Part shown: positions 23,709 through 32,909 of the stretch, piece after piece | Numbering within the stretch: position 1 is the first letter of the stretch | Layout of the letters: the number at the start of each line of letters is the position of its first letter | NCBI RefSeq assembly: GCF_012933385.1 | Contig: NZ_JABBPN010000005.1 | Coordinates: 177,498-241,497 of the forward strand | DNA length: 64,000 bases | Source: Paenibacillus lemnae | Lineage (GTDB): Bacteria > Bacillota > Bacilli > Paenibacillales > Paenibacillaceae | Reading direction: 5' to 3' | The notes under the pieces: model-generated | Database searches by the model: none | What the model was told of the DNA's origin: nothing | Seen by the model: only the letters and a program-made list of their open reading frames with translations | Translations under genes and position numbers: made by a program

Positions 23709-25037
23709 ATGATTTTCAAAAACCGTAATTTTCTTCTGCTCTTCTCCGGGCGGATTCTAACTAATATCGGTGACAGCTTGTATGCTGTTGCCGCCATGTG
23801 GCTGGTATATGATCTGGGTGGATCTACTTTATATTCGGGATTAGCCGGTTTTTTATCCATCATCCCCAGAGTGATTCAACTGCTGACAGGTCCAGTCATT
23901 GACCGTGTACCGCTTAGAGGCATGCTGGTGGTTACCCAGCTTTTGCAGGCTCTGCTGCTGCTCACTGTGCCGGCTGCTTATTATCTCGATATGCTGACCG
24001 TCGGATTGGTGCTGGTAATTACTCCGATTCTAACCACCCTGAATATGTGGATTTATCCTGCCCAAATGGCTGCCCTGCCCAAAATTTTGACAAGAGATCA
24101 GCTCACGCAGGGCAACTCTTTGTTTACTGTGGCGTACCAAGGGATTGATATCGCCTGTAATGCTATTTCTGGTGGTTTGATCATTCTACTTGGAGCGGTA
24201 TCGCTTTATTTTTGGAATGCTGCCGGATTCTTTGTTGGAGCCCTGCTGTTCACACAGTTATCCATAACATCTTCTGTTTTAAATTCTGATAACAACGTGA
24301 CGAAGACATCTATAAAAGCAGGTTCAGAAAAAAGAACACGTCTTTACTTCAATGAAATTAAAGAGGGATTAGCTTTTCTGCTGGCGACGCCGCTGGCCCG
24401 AATTCAGGTTGGCATGATTGTGATCAATGCCGCGGGAGGCGCGACGTTTACCCTGCTGCCGGCGTTCGGAGAAAGCCTGGGCGGTGCCGGAATGTACGGC
24501 ATGATGCTGATGGCCCAGGCTGCAGGAAGTTTACTGGGCGCCATGTTAACCCCGTATTTAAAGCTGGAGAGGATTCCGATCGGCTTGATGTTCGGGACAT
24601 CTTTTATCCTATCTGGTGCCGCCTGGGGTGCCAGCATGTTTGCGCCATTCAACTGGATGATCCTTATGATGTATGGCCTGGCCTGGATCCCGGGAGGCGT
24701 CACCAACGTTATGGTCAATACGGTCCTTCAGAAGGCGGTGCCTCAGAAAAAGCTGGGAACGGTATTTGCAGCAGCAAGTGCGATCAGTGGCATCGCGATG
24801 CCTGCAGGAAGTTTGCTCGGGGGAGCACTGGGCACGATTGCTTCAAGCTTCTATATCATTGCAGGATGTGGATTCACCGTGCTGATCGTAGGTGTGTACT
24901 GGATGTTAAATCCCGTGACCAAAGGGCTCCCTTCCTCAAGGGATATCAGTGAATCATGGTTTGTTCTTCCCGGAACAAAGGAAGAGTTATCGCAAGACCC
25001 AGCTTCCTCATCCAGCTTGTCAAGCCCGTCTGCATAA
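23709..25037 (+). CDS. MFS transporter, drug-efflux type
   Basis: The 442-residue membrane protein has twelve predicted helices. It starts FKNRNFLLLFSGRILTNIGDSLYAVAAMWLVYDLGGS, the pattern of the MefA-like MFS_3 group, with IDRVPLRGMLVVTQ as the loop 2-3 motif. A polar linker at about 195-225 separates the halves. The C-terminal tail after helix 12 is Ser rich. It probably exports a drug-like or toxic compound; the substrate is unknown. It is the last gene of an operon headed by a winged-helix regulator. Confidence 0.88.
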   Translation: MIFKNRNFLLLFSGRILTNIGDSLYAVAAMWLVYDLGGSTLYSGLAGFLSIIPRVIQLLTGPVIDRVPLRGMLVVTQLLQALLLLTVPAAYYLDMLTVGLVLVITPILTTLNMWIYPAQMAALPKILTRDQLTQGNSLFTVAYQGIDIACNAISGGLIILLGAVSLYFWNAAGFFVGALLFTQLSITSSVLNSDNNVTKTSIKAGSEKRTRLYFNEIKEGLAFLLATPLARIQVGMIVINAAGGATFTLLPAFGESLGGAGMYGMMLMAQAAGSLLGAMLTPYLKLERIPIGLMFGTSFILSGAAWGASMFAPFNWMILMMYGLAWIPGGVTNVMVNTVLQKAVPQKKLGTVFAAASAISGIAMPAGSLLGGALGTIASSFYIIAGCGFTVLIVGVYWMLNPVTKGLPSSRDISESWFVLPGTKEELSQDPASSSSLSSPSA

Positions 25038-25102
25038 TGTGACCAAGTCCCTCATAGACATGTATCAATGAATTCAAAACATGTGCAAAAGGGGATGATG
25101 AC

Positions 25103-26212
25103 ATGCGCCGGATTTCTTGGGTGCTGCTTGCTGCCGTAATGTGTATCACACTGGTTTTATCAGGGTGCGGCAAGAAAGACGCAGACGGAGTCATAAAGGA
25201 TCTGACCAAAATGGCGGATCGGCTGGAAGGAGAGAAAGGCGCTTATCAGGGCAAAGGGGTCATGACCATACATACCGGGTCTGTGCCGCAGCAGTATGAA
25301 GTGGAAGTATGGTATCAGGCTCCATCGTATTACCGGATCAGTCTCACCAACGGCCAGAAAGATTTAACTCAGATCGTACTGAGAAATGATGAAGGTGTGT
25401 TTGTTCTGACGCCAAGCCTGAATAAAAGCTTCCGCTTCAAAAGCGACTGGCCGGAGAACCAAGGTCAGGTATACCTCTATCAGACGATGCTGGGCAGCAT
25501 CCTAAGTGATAATACCCGCCAATTTGCAGAGGATAAAGATGCTTACGTATTTGACGTTGCTGCCAATTACCATAGTCATTCGCTGGTTCGCCAAAAAATC
25601 TGGCTGGCCAAGGATACCTATTCTCCAAAGCAAATTCAGGTTTCCGACTCTGAAGCTAAAGTGGTTGTAGATGTCAAATTTAATGCCTTTACGTTCGACA
25701 CCAATTTGACGAAAGACTCATTTGATACCAACCGTAATTTGAGTGCGATGAACGGAGAAGATCAAGGAGCCATGGCGCAAGTGGATGAGAACGGAATGCC
25801 GGCAGCTCAGGGTAACGAGGAAGAGGGTGCAACCGAAGGGCCAGTCAGCGAGCCTGTCTCCGCTGGACAATTGGGGGCTTTCGGCATTATCGAACCTGCC
25901 TACACACCTGCAGGTGTTATGAGCAAAGGCATTCAGGAGATTGCGAACAGCAAGGATCATGCGGTTATTCTTCGTTATGATGGGGTATATCAATATACGA
26001 TCATGGAATCACGTCCACTTGATCGTGCCGTTTCCCTTGCACCGGGTCAGGTCATTGATTTGGGCTTTACAGTCGCTCTCCTGACCGGAGATGAACAGCA
26101 GACATTAACCTGGACCACCGAAGGCGTAGAGTACCGGATCACCAGTGCAAACCTTCCGACTTCGGAAATGGTAGAAATCGCTGCTTCCATGCAGGGACAA
26201 TCGGGTAAATAA
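25103..26212 (+). CDS. ydcC: Sporulation lipoprotein YdcC (LolA-like)
   Basis: The 369-residue lipoprotein has a signal with lipobox LSGC (Cys22). The body (about 35-215) is the LolA/LppX-like fold of YdcC: KGVMTIHTGSVPQQYEVEVWYQAPSYYRISLT, IVLRNDEGVFVLTPSLNKSFRFKSDWP, QIWLAKDTYSPKQI-like, VDVKFNAFTFD. A Gly/Glu-rich linker (about 225-260) leads to a C-terminal DUF4367-type domain (VILRYDGVYQYTIMESRP, FTVALLTGDEQQTLTW). B. subtilis ydcC lies in the same order just before alr and is expressed in the forespore line. ATG 25103 follows AAAAGGGG. Function in sporulation or germination is by homology. Confidence 0.88.
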   Translation: MRRISWVLLAAVMCITLVLSGCGKKDADGVIKDLTKMADRLEGEKGAYQGKGVMTIHTGSVPQQYEVEVWYQAPSYYRISLTNGQKDLTQIVLRNDEGVFVLTPSLNKSFRFKSDWPENQGQVYLYQTMLGSILSDNTRQFAEDKDAYVFDVAANYHSHSLVRQKIWLAKDTYSPKQIQVSDSEAKVVVDVKFNAFTFDTNLTKDSFDTNRNLSAMNGEDQGAMAQVDENGMPAAQGNEEEGATEGPVSEPVSAGQLGAFGIIEPAYTPAGVMSKGIQEIANSKDHAVILRYDGVYQYTIMESRPLDRAVSLAPGQVIDLGFTVALLTGDEQQTLTWTTEGVEYRITSANLPTSEMVEIAASMQGQSGK

Positions 26213-26481
26213 TACGATGAAGGCGGATAACCGACTATTGCAGAGCATGGATAATGACTGCAATACAGGCCATTCGCCTCTTTCTTCAAACTGCGGAGCA
26301 TGGATGACATGACGCATGTGCTGCAAGGATCCGCGGTAACAGCTGAATCCGCGGAATGCCAGGACTGCCTGCTGGATTATATTCATGCAAGGCAGAGTGA
26401 TTGACAGTTACCTCATGGAACATTACCATTAACTTTATTGTACAACTGAGCTTTTTCAAAATGGTAAGAAGGTGACTGAAA

Positions 26482-27660
26482 TTGCAAGACATATATCGAC
26501 CTACCCAAGCGGAAATTGATCTCGACAGACTGGACAGCAACTTCTCCGCTTTCCGTAAGCATCTTCCAGAAACCATGAAACTGCTGGCCTGCGTTAAGGC
26601 TAATGCCTATGGACATGGTGCTGTGGAAGTAGCCCGGGAATTAGAGAACCTGGGTGCTGACTATTTAAGTGTGGCTTTCCTGGACGAAGCACTGGAACTC
26701 CGGAAGGCGGGTATTACCCTGCCGATTCTCGTGCTGGGATATACGCCTCCTGAAGGCTTGCATATCGCACAGGAGCAGGATGTAACAGTCACAGTGTTCA
26801 GCCATGAGGTTGTGGAAGCCATTCGAACTCTGCCGGATCACATGCACAAACGACTCAAGGTGCATATCAAGATTGACAGCGGTATGGGGCGTCTTGGATT
26901 GCTTGCAGACCGGACGGCAGTTTCTTTTGTGAATGAAGTCATATCTTTGCCGCAGGTCTTTGTTGAAGGATTATTTACGCATTTTGCAAGAGCGGATGAA
27001 AAGGTTAAAAGCTATACACTGGAACAGTACCGGCGGTTTAAGAGCGTGGTTGATGCGCTGCGGGATGAAGAAATTTCCATCCCGATTATACATACGGGCA
27101 ACAGCGCCGCAGCGATCGACACACCCGGCTTGTCCTTCAATATGGTGCGGGTAGGCATCAGCTTGTACGGACTATACCCTTCGGATGATGTCAATCAGAC
27201 AGCGGTCAGCTTGAGCCCGGTCATGACGTTAAAGACGCAGGCGGTCTACGTCAAAAAACTGCCCCCGAAGTATGGAATCAGCTACGGCTCGAAATACGTC
27301 ACCGAAGAAGAAGAGGTGATTGTCACTCTTCCGATCGGATATGCAGACGGATATTCACGTATGCTCAGCGGCCATACCGAGGTACTTATACGCGGACGCC
27401 GTGCTCCTGTCGTCGGCAATATCTGTATGGACCAGTGTATGGTATCCCTAAAATCTTTCGCTGAAGAAGCGGAACAAATCAAAGCCGGCGAAGAGGTTGT
27501 ACTCATCGGCCAGCAATCTGGGGCTGTTATTACCGCAGATGAACTGGCATCCAGGCTGGGTACCATCCCTTACGAATTGGTCTGCATGATTGCACACCGT
27601 GTGCCTCGAACGTATACACGCGGCGGCATACCGGTGACCATTGTTAATCCCCTTTGGTGA
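26482..27660 (+). CDS. alr: Alanine racemase
   Basis: The 392-residue PLP enzyme has Lys39 in VKANAYGHGA, the Schiff-base lysine, and Tyr268 in GISYGSKY, the second acid/base. The arginine of HIKIDSGMGRLG and the MDQCMV and VVLIG blocks of the C-terminal domain also fit. It interconverts L- and D-alanine for peptidoglycan and spore germination control. The start is TTG 26482, 10 bases after AAGGTG. The order ydcC-alr-ndoAI-ndoA is that of B. subtilis. The 268-base gap before it holds no convincing gene. Confidence 0.96.
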   Translation: MQDIYRPTQAEIDLDRLDSNFSAFRKHLPETMKLLACVKANAYGHGAVEVARELENLGADYLSVAFLDEALELRKAGITLPILVLGYTPPEGLHIAQEQDVTVTVFSHEVVEAIRTLPDHMHKRLKVHIKIDSGMGRLGLLADRTAVSFVNEVISLPQVFVEGLFTHFARADEKVKSYTLEQYRRFKSVVDALRDEEISIPIIHTGNSAAAIDTPGLSFNMVRVGISLYGLYPSDDVNQTAVSLSPVMTLKTQAVYVKKLPPKYGISYGSKYVTEEEEVIVTLPIGYADGYSRMLSGHTEVLIRGRRAPVVGNICMDQCMVSLKSFAEEAEQIKAGEEVVLIGQQSGAVITADELASRLGTIPYELVCMIAHRVPRTYTRGGIPVTIVNPLW

Positions 27661-27873
27661 TTTGCCTTTTTGTTTTACCGGATTATTTATTGAGGATAGC
27701 AGGAATACGTACAAACCCTCCCGAAGTATGAATATGACGGTTGGTCTGTACGAAGTGCCGAGTGTAGTTTATAATGAGATGCAGCATACTTGATATATCC
27801 TCGGCATATATATTTTTGTATAAATTTCCTTGAATAACGTAATACTGGTGCACAGGGCAAGAAGGTTGTGGGG

Positions 27874-28167
27874 GTGGAAGACAAGGTGGCCAACATGCAG
27901 AACACCAAACGAATCATGATCAGTCTACCGGATCATCTTTTGCAGGAAGTGGATGGGATCGCTCAGCTGGAAAATTCCAACCGCAGTGAGCTAATCAGGC
28001 AGGCCATGAAGCTGTATTTACATGAGCGGAAGAAGCGTTATATTCGTGAATCCATGCAGCGGGGTTATATGGAAATGGCCAAAATTAACCTGACCATGGC
28101 ATCTGAAGCGTTTCATGCGGAGGAAGATGCAGACAGCACTCTGGGCCGCTTAGTTAGCGGGGTGTGA
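27874..28167 (+). CDS. ndoAI: Antitoxin EndoAI
   Basis: The antitoxin of the EndoA toxin has a ribbon-helix-helix N-terminal part ([45 protein letters not shown]) and a C-terminal tail ([35 protein letters not shown]) that closely follows the B. subtilis EndoAI tail. It blocks EndoA and represses the operon. The ribosome site AGAAGG (27860-27865) best suits GTG 27874 (97 residues); ATG 27895, after AAGGTGG, is an alternative. The toxin gene follows by 4 bases. Confidence 0.93.
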   Translation: MEDKVANMQNTKRIMISLPDHLLQEVDGIAQLENSNRSELIRQAMKLYLHERKKRYIRESMQRGYMEMAKINLTMASEAFHAEEDADSTLGRLVSGV

Positions 28168-28171
28168 ACAA

Positions 28172-28522
28172 GTGATCGTAAAACGCGGCGACGTATTTTT
28201 TGCGGATCTTTCACCCGTTGTGGGTTCAGAACAAGGTGGTGTCAGACCGGTGCTCGTCATCCAGAATGACATCGGCAACCGGTTTAGTCCGACGGTGATT
28301 GTTGCAGCTATTACAGCTCAAATTCAAAAAGCGAAACTGCCGACCCACGTTGAGATCGACGCGGCGTCACATGGATTTGACCGGGATTCGGTCATTCTAC
28401 TGGAGCAGATTCGGACGATTGACAAGCAGCGCTTGACGGATAAGATTACCCATCTGGACGATGAAACCATGAGCAAGGTGGATGACTCCCTGCAGATCAG
28501 TCTGGGTTTAATTGATTTTTGA
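28172..28522 (+). CDS. ndoA: mRNA interferase EndoA (MazF family)
   Basis: The 116-residue toxin has the length and sequence of B. subtilis Endo[34 protein letters not shown], the catalytic Arg of GGVRP near residue 25, the [10 protein letters not shown] block, and the LGLIDF end. It cleaves RNA at UACAU sites in B. subtilis. The GTG start lies 4 bases past the antitoxin stop. The operon ends in a terminator at 28567-28597. Confidence 0.96.
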   Translation: MIVKRGDVFFADLSPVVGSEQGGVRPVLVIQNDIGNRFSPTVIVAAITAQIQKAKLPTHVEIDAASHGFDRDSVILLEQIRTIDKQRLTDKITHLDDETMSKVDDSLQISLGLIDF

Positions 28523-28566
28523 TGCGTGACTTGAAGTACAGCCGCCTAATATGAGGGCTATACGGT

Positions 28567-28597
28567 AACCCGCCGATTACATTCGGCGGGTTTTTGC
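28567..28597 (+). terminator. Terminator after ndoA
   Basis: AACCCGCCGA pairs with TCGGCGGGTT around a TTACAT loop, followed by TTTTT. Confidence 0.92.
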
Positions 28598-28609
28598 TGT
28601 GGAGACAGG

Positions 28610-28765
28610 TTATTCTACCATTCGTAGAATTGGATCTGTCGTGGCAGTCGGCAGCGAGCTTCCCTCAGAACTGCCGTCGGGAATCATCGTATAGGCTGTG
28701 GCAATGACAGCGATCCAGGTGGCCAGACAAACAAGTGAGATCAGCCAGGCTTGTTTTCGATTCAT
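28610..28765 (-). CDS. Small single-helix membrane protein
   Basis: The 51-residue protein MNRKQAWLISLVC... has one membrane helix (about 7-26, ISLVCLATWIAVIATAYTMI), and a short Ser/Thr-rich outside tail ending in ILRMVE. I chose ATG 28765 because GGAGGAGG lies ideally before it; a frame extension to 28816 lacks a site. Function unknown. It converges on the ndoA terminator. Confidence 0.6.
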   Translation of the reverse strand: MNRKQAWLISLVCLATWIAVIATAYTMIPDGSSEGSSLPTATTDPILRMVE

Positions 28766-29006
28766 AATAACCTCCTCCATATGTATGGGTAATGACCGGC
28801 TTTTGTCAGCGGACATGTATGTTAGGAACAGTGTAACGTGTGAAACTTAAAATCAGATGAAAAGAGCCGAATTTATTAAAAATTAATCTGGAGAATAATG
28901 TTTTTTTTCGTACACCGATTTTCCTGTAAACCGGATCCTGCTGGAAAATGAACCGAAGTTTTGGGATAATGGGGGTACAGTTTGTTTGAAGAAAGAGGGA
29001 TTAGCA

Positions 29007-31223
29007 TTGTCTGATATCGAAGCTGTCGTGGAATTGAACAAAGAACAGATCCATAAAGAACAACAGGAACGGATCGTGAAACAGATCGCCAAGGAGCTTC
29101 AATTGACCTTAAAGCAGGTTCGTACAACGGTCGATCTGCTGGACGAAGGGAACACCATTCCGTTTATCGCGCGTTACCGTAAAGAAATGACCGGTGAGCT
29201 GGATGAGAATGCGCTGCGGGAGATCGAAGAGCGTACCGGATATCTGCGCAGCCTTGAAGTTCGCAAGCGGGAAGTTCTGCGCATTATAGATGAACAGGGC
29301 AAACTTACAGAAGAGCTAAAGACATCCATTGAAAAAGCAGTGAAGCTGCAGGAAGTGGAGGATTTATACCGTCCGTACCGCCAGAAGAGAAAGACACGCG
29401 CCAGTGCAGCGAAGGAGAAAGGATTGGAACCTTTGGCAGTCTGGATCACAGCCCAGCCGAAGCAGGGAGATGTCCGTGCTGAAGCCTCTAACTATGTCAA
29501 TGAGGAGCTAGGGGTGAACAGTCCTGAAGAGGCGCTGCAAGGTGCTATGGATATCATCGCTGAGAATATCGCGGACGATGCCGCCATCCGGGCGTGGATT
29601 CGCAGATATAGTATAGATCACGGCATGCTGGTATCGGAAGCCAGAGACCAGGAGGCCGAATCTGTATACGAGAACTATTATAACTACAGGGAACTGGCCA
29701 AAAAAATGCCGCCTCACCGTATCCTTGCCATCAACCGCGGCGAACGGGAGAACATACTGAAGGTGGGGCTTGAGGTACCTTCCGATTCCGTGCATCAATA
29801 TATGACGAAGCAGATTGTAAAGGGTCCTTCAGCTGTAACCGATATTCTGCAGACGGTCATCGAGGATGCTTACAAGCGATTGATTGCCCCGTCTATCGAG
29901 CGGGAAGTCCGCGGAGAAATGACGGAAAAAGGGGAAAACCAGGCGATTTCCATCTTTGCAGGCAACCTGCGCAGCCTGCTGCTTCAAGCTCCGGTTAAAG
30001 GCCGCACGGTACTGGGTGTCGACCCGGCTTACCGGACCGGCTGCAAGCTTGCCGCCGTGGATGAGACAGGCAAGCTGCTCGAAGTGGCTGTAACGTATCC
30101 TACACCGCCTAATAACAAAAAACGTGAAGCTGCAGCAAAAATCAAGGAAATGATTGATCAATACGGTGTTCAGCTTATCGTCATTGGTAACGGAACCGCA
30201 TCAAGAGAGACCGAACAGTTCGTTGCCGAAGTGATTGCCGAGGCAGGGAAGCAGGATTTGGCATATCTGATCGTTAACGAAGCAGGAGCAAGTGTGTATT
30301 CCGCCTCCAAGCTGGCTCAGGAAGAATTCCCTGATCTGGATGTGGCTGAGCGGAGCGCTGCCTCCATTGCCCGGCGTGTACAAGATCCGCTGGCTGAATT
30401 GGTGAAGATTGATCCGAAATCTATCGGCGTCGGCCAGTACCAGCATGATGTTAGTCAGAAGCATCTGGAAGAGAGCTTGAAAGTGGTTGTTGAGTCGGCC
30501 GTTAACCATGTGGGCGTGGATGTGAACACGGCATCTCCTTCGCTCCTCTCCTATGTGGCAGGCATTAACGGGACCATTGCCAAGAACATCGTGAAGTTCC
30601 GTGAGGAAAATGGTAAGTTCTCCTCGCGTAAACAGCTGCAGAAGGTACCCAGACTGGGTGCCAAGACGTATGAGCAGTGCGTTGGCTTTATGCGGATTTC
30701 AGACGGAGAGAACACGCTTGACCGTACACCGATTCATCCGGAGTCCTATTTCGTGGTGTCCAGTCTGTTGAAAGAGTTGGGAGTCGGTCCTGAGAAGGTC
30801 GGCACACGTGAACTGTCCGAGCTTTTATCCCGGCAGTCCGTAGAAGAACTGTCTGATACGCTGGATGTCGGTGTGCCGACACTGCGTGATATTGTGGACA
30901 GCCTGCAGCGTCCCGGTCGTGACCCTCGTGAGGAACTGCCGCTGCCAATTTTCCGGACGGATGTACTGAAACTTGAAGATCTAACACCGGGGATGGAACT
31001 GCAGGGTACGGTCCGCAATGTGATTGACTTCGGTGCATTTGTCGATATCGGCATCAAAAGCGATGGTCTCGTGCATATTTCCCAGCTGAGCACCGGATAT
31101 GTCAAGCATCCCATGGATGTCGTATCTGTGGGTGACAACGTTACGGTATGGGTGTTGAACATCGATTTGAAAAAAGGCCGTGTCGGACTTACGATGAGAC
31201 CGCCTAAAGAACAGAGTATGTAA
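29007..31223 (+). CDS. tex: Tex-family RNA-binding transcription accessory protein
   Basis: The 738-residue protein has the four-part Tex architecture: N-terminal helical region (KQVRTTVDLLDEGNTIPFIARYRKEMTGELDE), a YqgF/RuvC-like domain (VLGVDPAYRTGCKLAAVD), helix-hairpin-helix repeats (VAGINGTIAKNIVKFREENGKF), and a C-terminal S1 domain (GMELQGTVRNVIDFGAFVDIGIKSDGLVHISQLS, about residues 648-720). I chose TTG 29007, since GAAAGAGGG ends 8 bases before it; TTG 28986 would add 7 residues. In bacilli tex (ydcI) stands near ndoA, as here. A hairpin terminator is shared with the converging cmpA. Confidence 0.95.
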   Translation: MSDIEAVVELNKEQIHKEQQERIVKQIAKELQLTLKQVRTTVDLLDEGNTIPFIARYRKEMTGELDENALREIEERTGYLRSLEVRKREVLRIIDEQGKLTEELKTSIEKAVKLQEVEDLYRPYRQKRKTRASAAKEKGLEPLAVWITAQPKQGDVRAEASNYVNEELGVNSPEEALQGAMDIIAENIADDAAIRAWIRRYSIDHGMLVSEARDQEAESVYENYYNYRELAKKMPPHRILAINRGERENILKVGLEVPSDSVHQYMTKQIVKGPSAVTDILQTVIEDAYKRLIAPSIEREVRGEMTEKGENQAISIFAGNLRSLLLQAPVKGRTVLGVDPAYRTGCKLAAVDETGKLLEVAVTYPTPPNNKKREAAAKIKEMIDQYGVQLIVIGNGTASRETEQFVAEVIAEAGKQDLAYLIVNEAGASVYSASKLAQEEFPDLDVAERSAASIARRVQDPLAELVKIDPKSIGVGQYQHDVSQKHLEESLKVVVESAVNHVGVDVNTASPSLLSYVAGINGTIAKNIVKFREENGKFSSRKQLQKVPRLGAKTYEQCVGFMRISDGENTLDRTPIHPESYFVVSSLLKELGVGPEKVGTRELSELLSRQSVEELSDTLDVGVPTLRDIVDSLQRPGRDPREELPLPIFRTDVLKLEDLTPGMELQGTVRNVIDFGAFVDIGIKSDGLVHISQLSTGYVKHPMDVVSVGDNVTVWVLNIDLKKGRVGLTMRPPKEQSM

Positions 31224-31225
31224 AC

Positions 31226-31296
31226 AAAAAAGTGCCCTTCATGAGCAGAACGCGATCCGCATGGTTCGCTGTCTGCGCCGGAAGGGCACTTTTTAC
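31226..31296. terminator. Bidirectional terminator between tex and cmpA
   Basis: AAAAAGTGCCCTTC (31226-31240) pairs with GAAGGGCACTTTTT (31281-31294), with A and T runs on the two sides. Confidence 0.9.
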
Positions 31297-31316
31297 ATCA
31301 AAGATTACTCATGACA

Positions 31317-31442
31317 TTAAACATCCGGACTCTCTCCCGGAGAATTACGGTAAAAAAACCAGCATTCATTCAACAGCTTGATCTGGCGGCGGTCCTTTTT
31401 GCGGAAAGCGCGGATCAGCTGATTGCAGAGCCACTGCGGCAA
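31317..31442 (-). CDS. cmpA: Cortex morphogenetic protein CmpA
   Basis: A 41-residue protein with TTG start at 31442, six bases after GGAGGAG (31449-31455 region). The sequence M-PQWLCNQLIRAFRKKD-RRQIKLLNECWFFYRN matches B. subtilis CmpA, which is 37 residues and reads PKWLQNQMRRAFFEKDRYQIKLLNQCWFFYRK-like. CmpA is a sporulation protein that, with ClpXP, controls SpoIVA quality during spore envelope assembly. The longer reading of the frame (to 31547) has no ribosome site, and its extra 35 residues have no family resemblance. It is close to ndoA/tex as in B. subtilis, which supports the call. Confidence 0.85.
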   Translation of the reverse strand: MPQWLCNQLIRAFRKKDRRQIKLLNECWFFYRNSPGESPDV

Positions 31443-31522
31443 GGGAATCTCCTCCTCTGACGTAACCATCTGTATGGATAACATATGGGGAAGAGGCCCA
31501 AAGCGTGCAGGTTTTCTCTGGA

Positions 31523-31873
31523 TTAAACGACTTCTTCTTCGTACCACTGCTCAAGCTGGGCTTGAAGCGCGCGGATCTCGGTCAGCAGTGAAATGAGCGG
31601 ATAATGGTTTTCGTTCAGGGAAGCGAAGGAACGCTCCAGTTCATTAATGTAATCCAGGCCTCCAATGATTTGGGAGGTTTCCTGCAGCAGGTCCAGCTGA
31701 TCGCATTCTGCGACAGCCAGCGGAAGCTCAGGCCTGCCTTCTGCTGTCAGCTTGCTGACCTCCTTGTTTAATCTCAGGTTCAGCGCACTCAGCTGGTATG
31801 CATAATCTGACGGCATTTCCACATACTCCAGCTGGTCCCCTTTTTGTAATATACAATAACGCATTGTCGGCAT
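31523..31873 (-). CDS. Unknown alpha-helical protein
   Basis: The 116-residue protein starts MPTMRYCILQKGDQLEYVEMPSDYAYQLSALNLRLN and is predicted largely helical (heptad-like LSALNLRLNKEVSKL and EQ-rich end ALQAQLEQWYEEEVV). No family was recognised. It is preceded by GGAGGGAG, with an ATG start at 31873, and lies divergent from the SprT-like gene. No membrane or secretion signal. Confidence 0.65.
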   Translation of the reverse strand: MPTMRYCILQKGDQLEYVEMPSDYAYQLSALNLRLNKEVSKLTAEGRPELPLAVAECDQLDLLQETSQIIGGLDYINELERSFASLNENHYPLISLLTEIRALQAQLEQWYEEEVV

Positions 31874-32021
31874 GTTGAATATTCTCCCTCCGTACTACCT
31901 GTATCCTGATTCCATCAGTCTTTACTTGACAGTGTAGCGTAGGAAGAAGTTAAAATTCAAGTAGATTTACTCCAGCGTGTAAGCTGGAACTCGGGAACAA
32001 GTGGAAAGGAAGCTGTAATCC

Positions 32022-32504
32022 ATGTTTAAAATGACAAACGACGAACTGCAGGCTTGGGTGGAAGAGATATCCCTCAGCAGCTTTCAGGCCCCCTTCAGGC
32101 ATCGTGCGGTATTTAACCGCAGGCTGTCAACGACCGGTGGACGTTATTTTATGAAAAGCCATAATATCGAGATCAATCCCCACCAACTGGAGAGCAACGG
32201 CATGGACGAGGTGGAGAAGATCATCAAGCATGAATTGTGCCATTATCATCTGCATCTGGCCGGACGAGGTTACAGGCACCGGGATAATGATTTTAAAAGG
32301 CTGCTGCAGGCTGTGGGCGGAAGCCGATATTGCCAGTCTGTGACGAAGCCTGGCGGGAAGCCGCGCAAGCCGGCACCCTACCGGTACTTGCTGCGCTGTA
32401 CGGCATGCCACACTGAATATATGCGAAAAAGAAAGATGGATCCTGCGCGTTACCGCTGTGGAAGGTGCCGTGGTTCTCTCCAATTGCTGCCCCTTGACTC
32501 ATAA
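32022..32504 (+). CDS. SprT-like zinc metalloprotein
   Basis: The 160-residue protein has a HExxH zinc site at 70-74 (HELCH in IIKHELCHYHLH), with a third histidine likely in GRGYRHRDNDF downstream. A C-terminal zinc ribbon (CTACHTEYMRKRKMDPARYRCGRC, cysteines near 132/135 and 152/155) ends the protein. The SprT family is related to Spartan proteases that act on DNA-protein crosslinks; B. subtilis YdcK is the bacillus relative in the same chromosomal neighbourhood. Enzymatic activity has not been shown for YdcK. It lies just ahead of the tRNA cluster. Confidence 0.88.
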   Translation: MFKMTNDELQAWVEEISLSSFQAPFRHRAVFNRRLSTTGGRYFMKSHNIEINPHQLESNGMDEVEKIIKHELCHYHLHLAGRGYRHRDNDFKRLLQAVGGSRYCQSVTKPGGKPRKPAPYRYLLRCTACHTEYMRKRKMDPARYRCGRCRGSLQLLPLDS

Positions 32505-32543
32505 GAGAACTCATGATAAATTATAAAATGTATTCATGAATGT

Positions 32544-32619
32544 TCCCTGATAGCTCAGTTGGTAGAGCACTCGACTGTTAATCGAGTTGTCACAGGTTCG
32601 AGTCCTGTTCGGGGAGCCA
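32544..32619 (+). tRNA. tRNA-Asn (GTT)
   Basis: A 76-base cloverleaf with acceptor TCCCTGA/TCGGGGA, anticodon GTT and an encoded CCA. It begins a cluster of five consecutive tRNA genes. Confidence 0.97.
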
Positions 32620-32626
32620 TTATTTT

Positions 32627-32715
32627 GGAGAGATACCCAAGTGGCTATAAGGGGACCCTCTGCTAAGGGGTTAGACTGCGTAAGCGGTGCGAGGGTTCGA
32701 ATCCCTCTCTCTCCG
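32627..32715 (+). tRNA. tRNA-Ser (GCT)
   Basis: An 89-base tRNA with the long variable arm of class II tRNAs (GTAGCGT-type stretch after the anticodon stem), anticodon GCT and acceptor GGAGAGA/TCTCTCC. CCA is not encoded. Confidence 0.95.
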
Positions 32716-32832
32716 TTTGAGATATCATCGATAAGAGGCTCTGCCGTATCCGCGGCGGAGCTTCTTTTGTACATCGACAAGAACCTTGAACAAGTTTTCT
32801 TGAAGCATGAAGGGCAAGCAGGGGGAGGCATA

Positions 32833-32877
32833 ATGAAAAATAACAAGTTTGAGGAATTTATAGAAATCACTACATGA
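32833..32877 (+). CDS. Possible 14-residue micro-ORF between tRNA genes
   Basis: ATG-AAA-AAT-AAC... encodes MKNNKFEEFIEITT and stops at 32875-32877. It is notable only because an excellent ribosome site (AGGGGGAGG, 32820-32828) lies 6 bases before the ATG in a stretch with no other gene. It may be a leader peptide or chance. No family can be assigned at this size. Confidence 0.25.
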   Translation: MKNNKFEEFIEITT

Positions 32878-32909
32878 TTTCTCCTTCGATAAAAAAATAA
32901 AAAAAGTGC

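Noticed and set aside
26300..26404. A 34-codon frame with a C-x2-C pattern between ydcC and alr
   Set aside because: The ribosome site is weak and close, and two other short frames overlap it; no support beyond being open.
26213..26481. Possible promoter or leader before alr
   Set aside because: No convincing -35/-10 pair was found; the interval may simply be read through from ydcC.
32587..32877. An open frame across tRNA-Ser and the following gap
   Set aside because: It runs through a tRNA gene and has no ribosome site; only the 14-codon end with its own ribosome site is worth a note.
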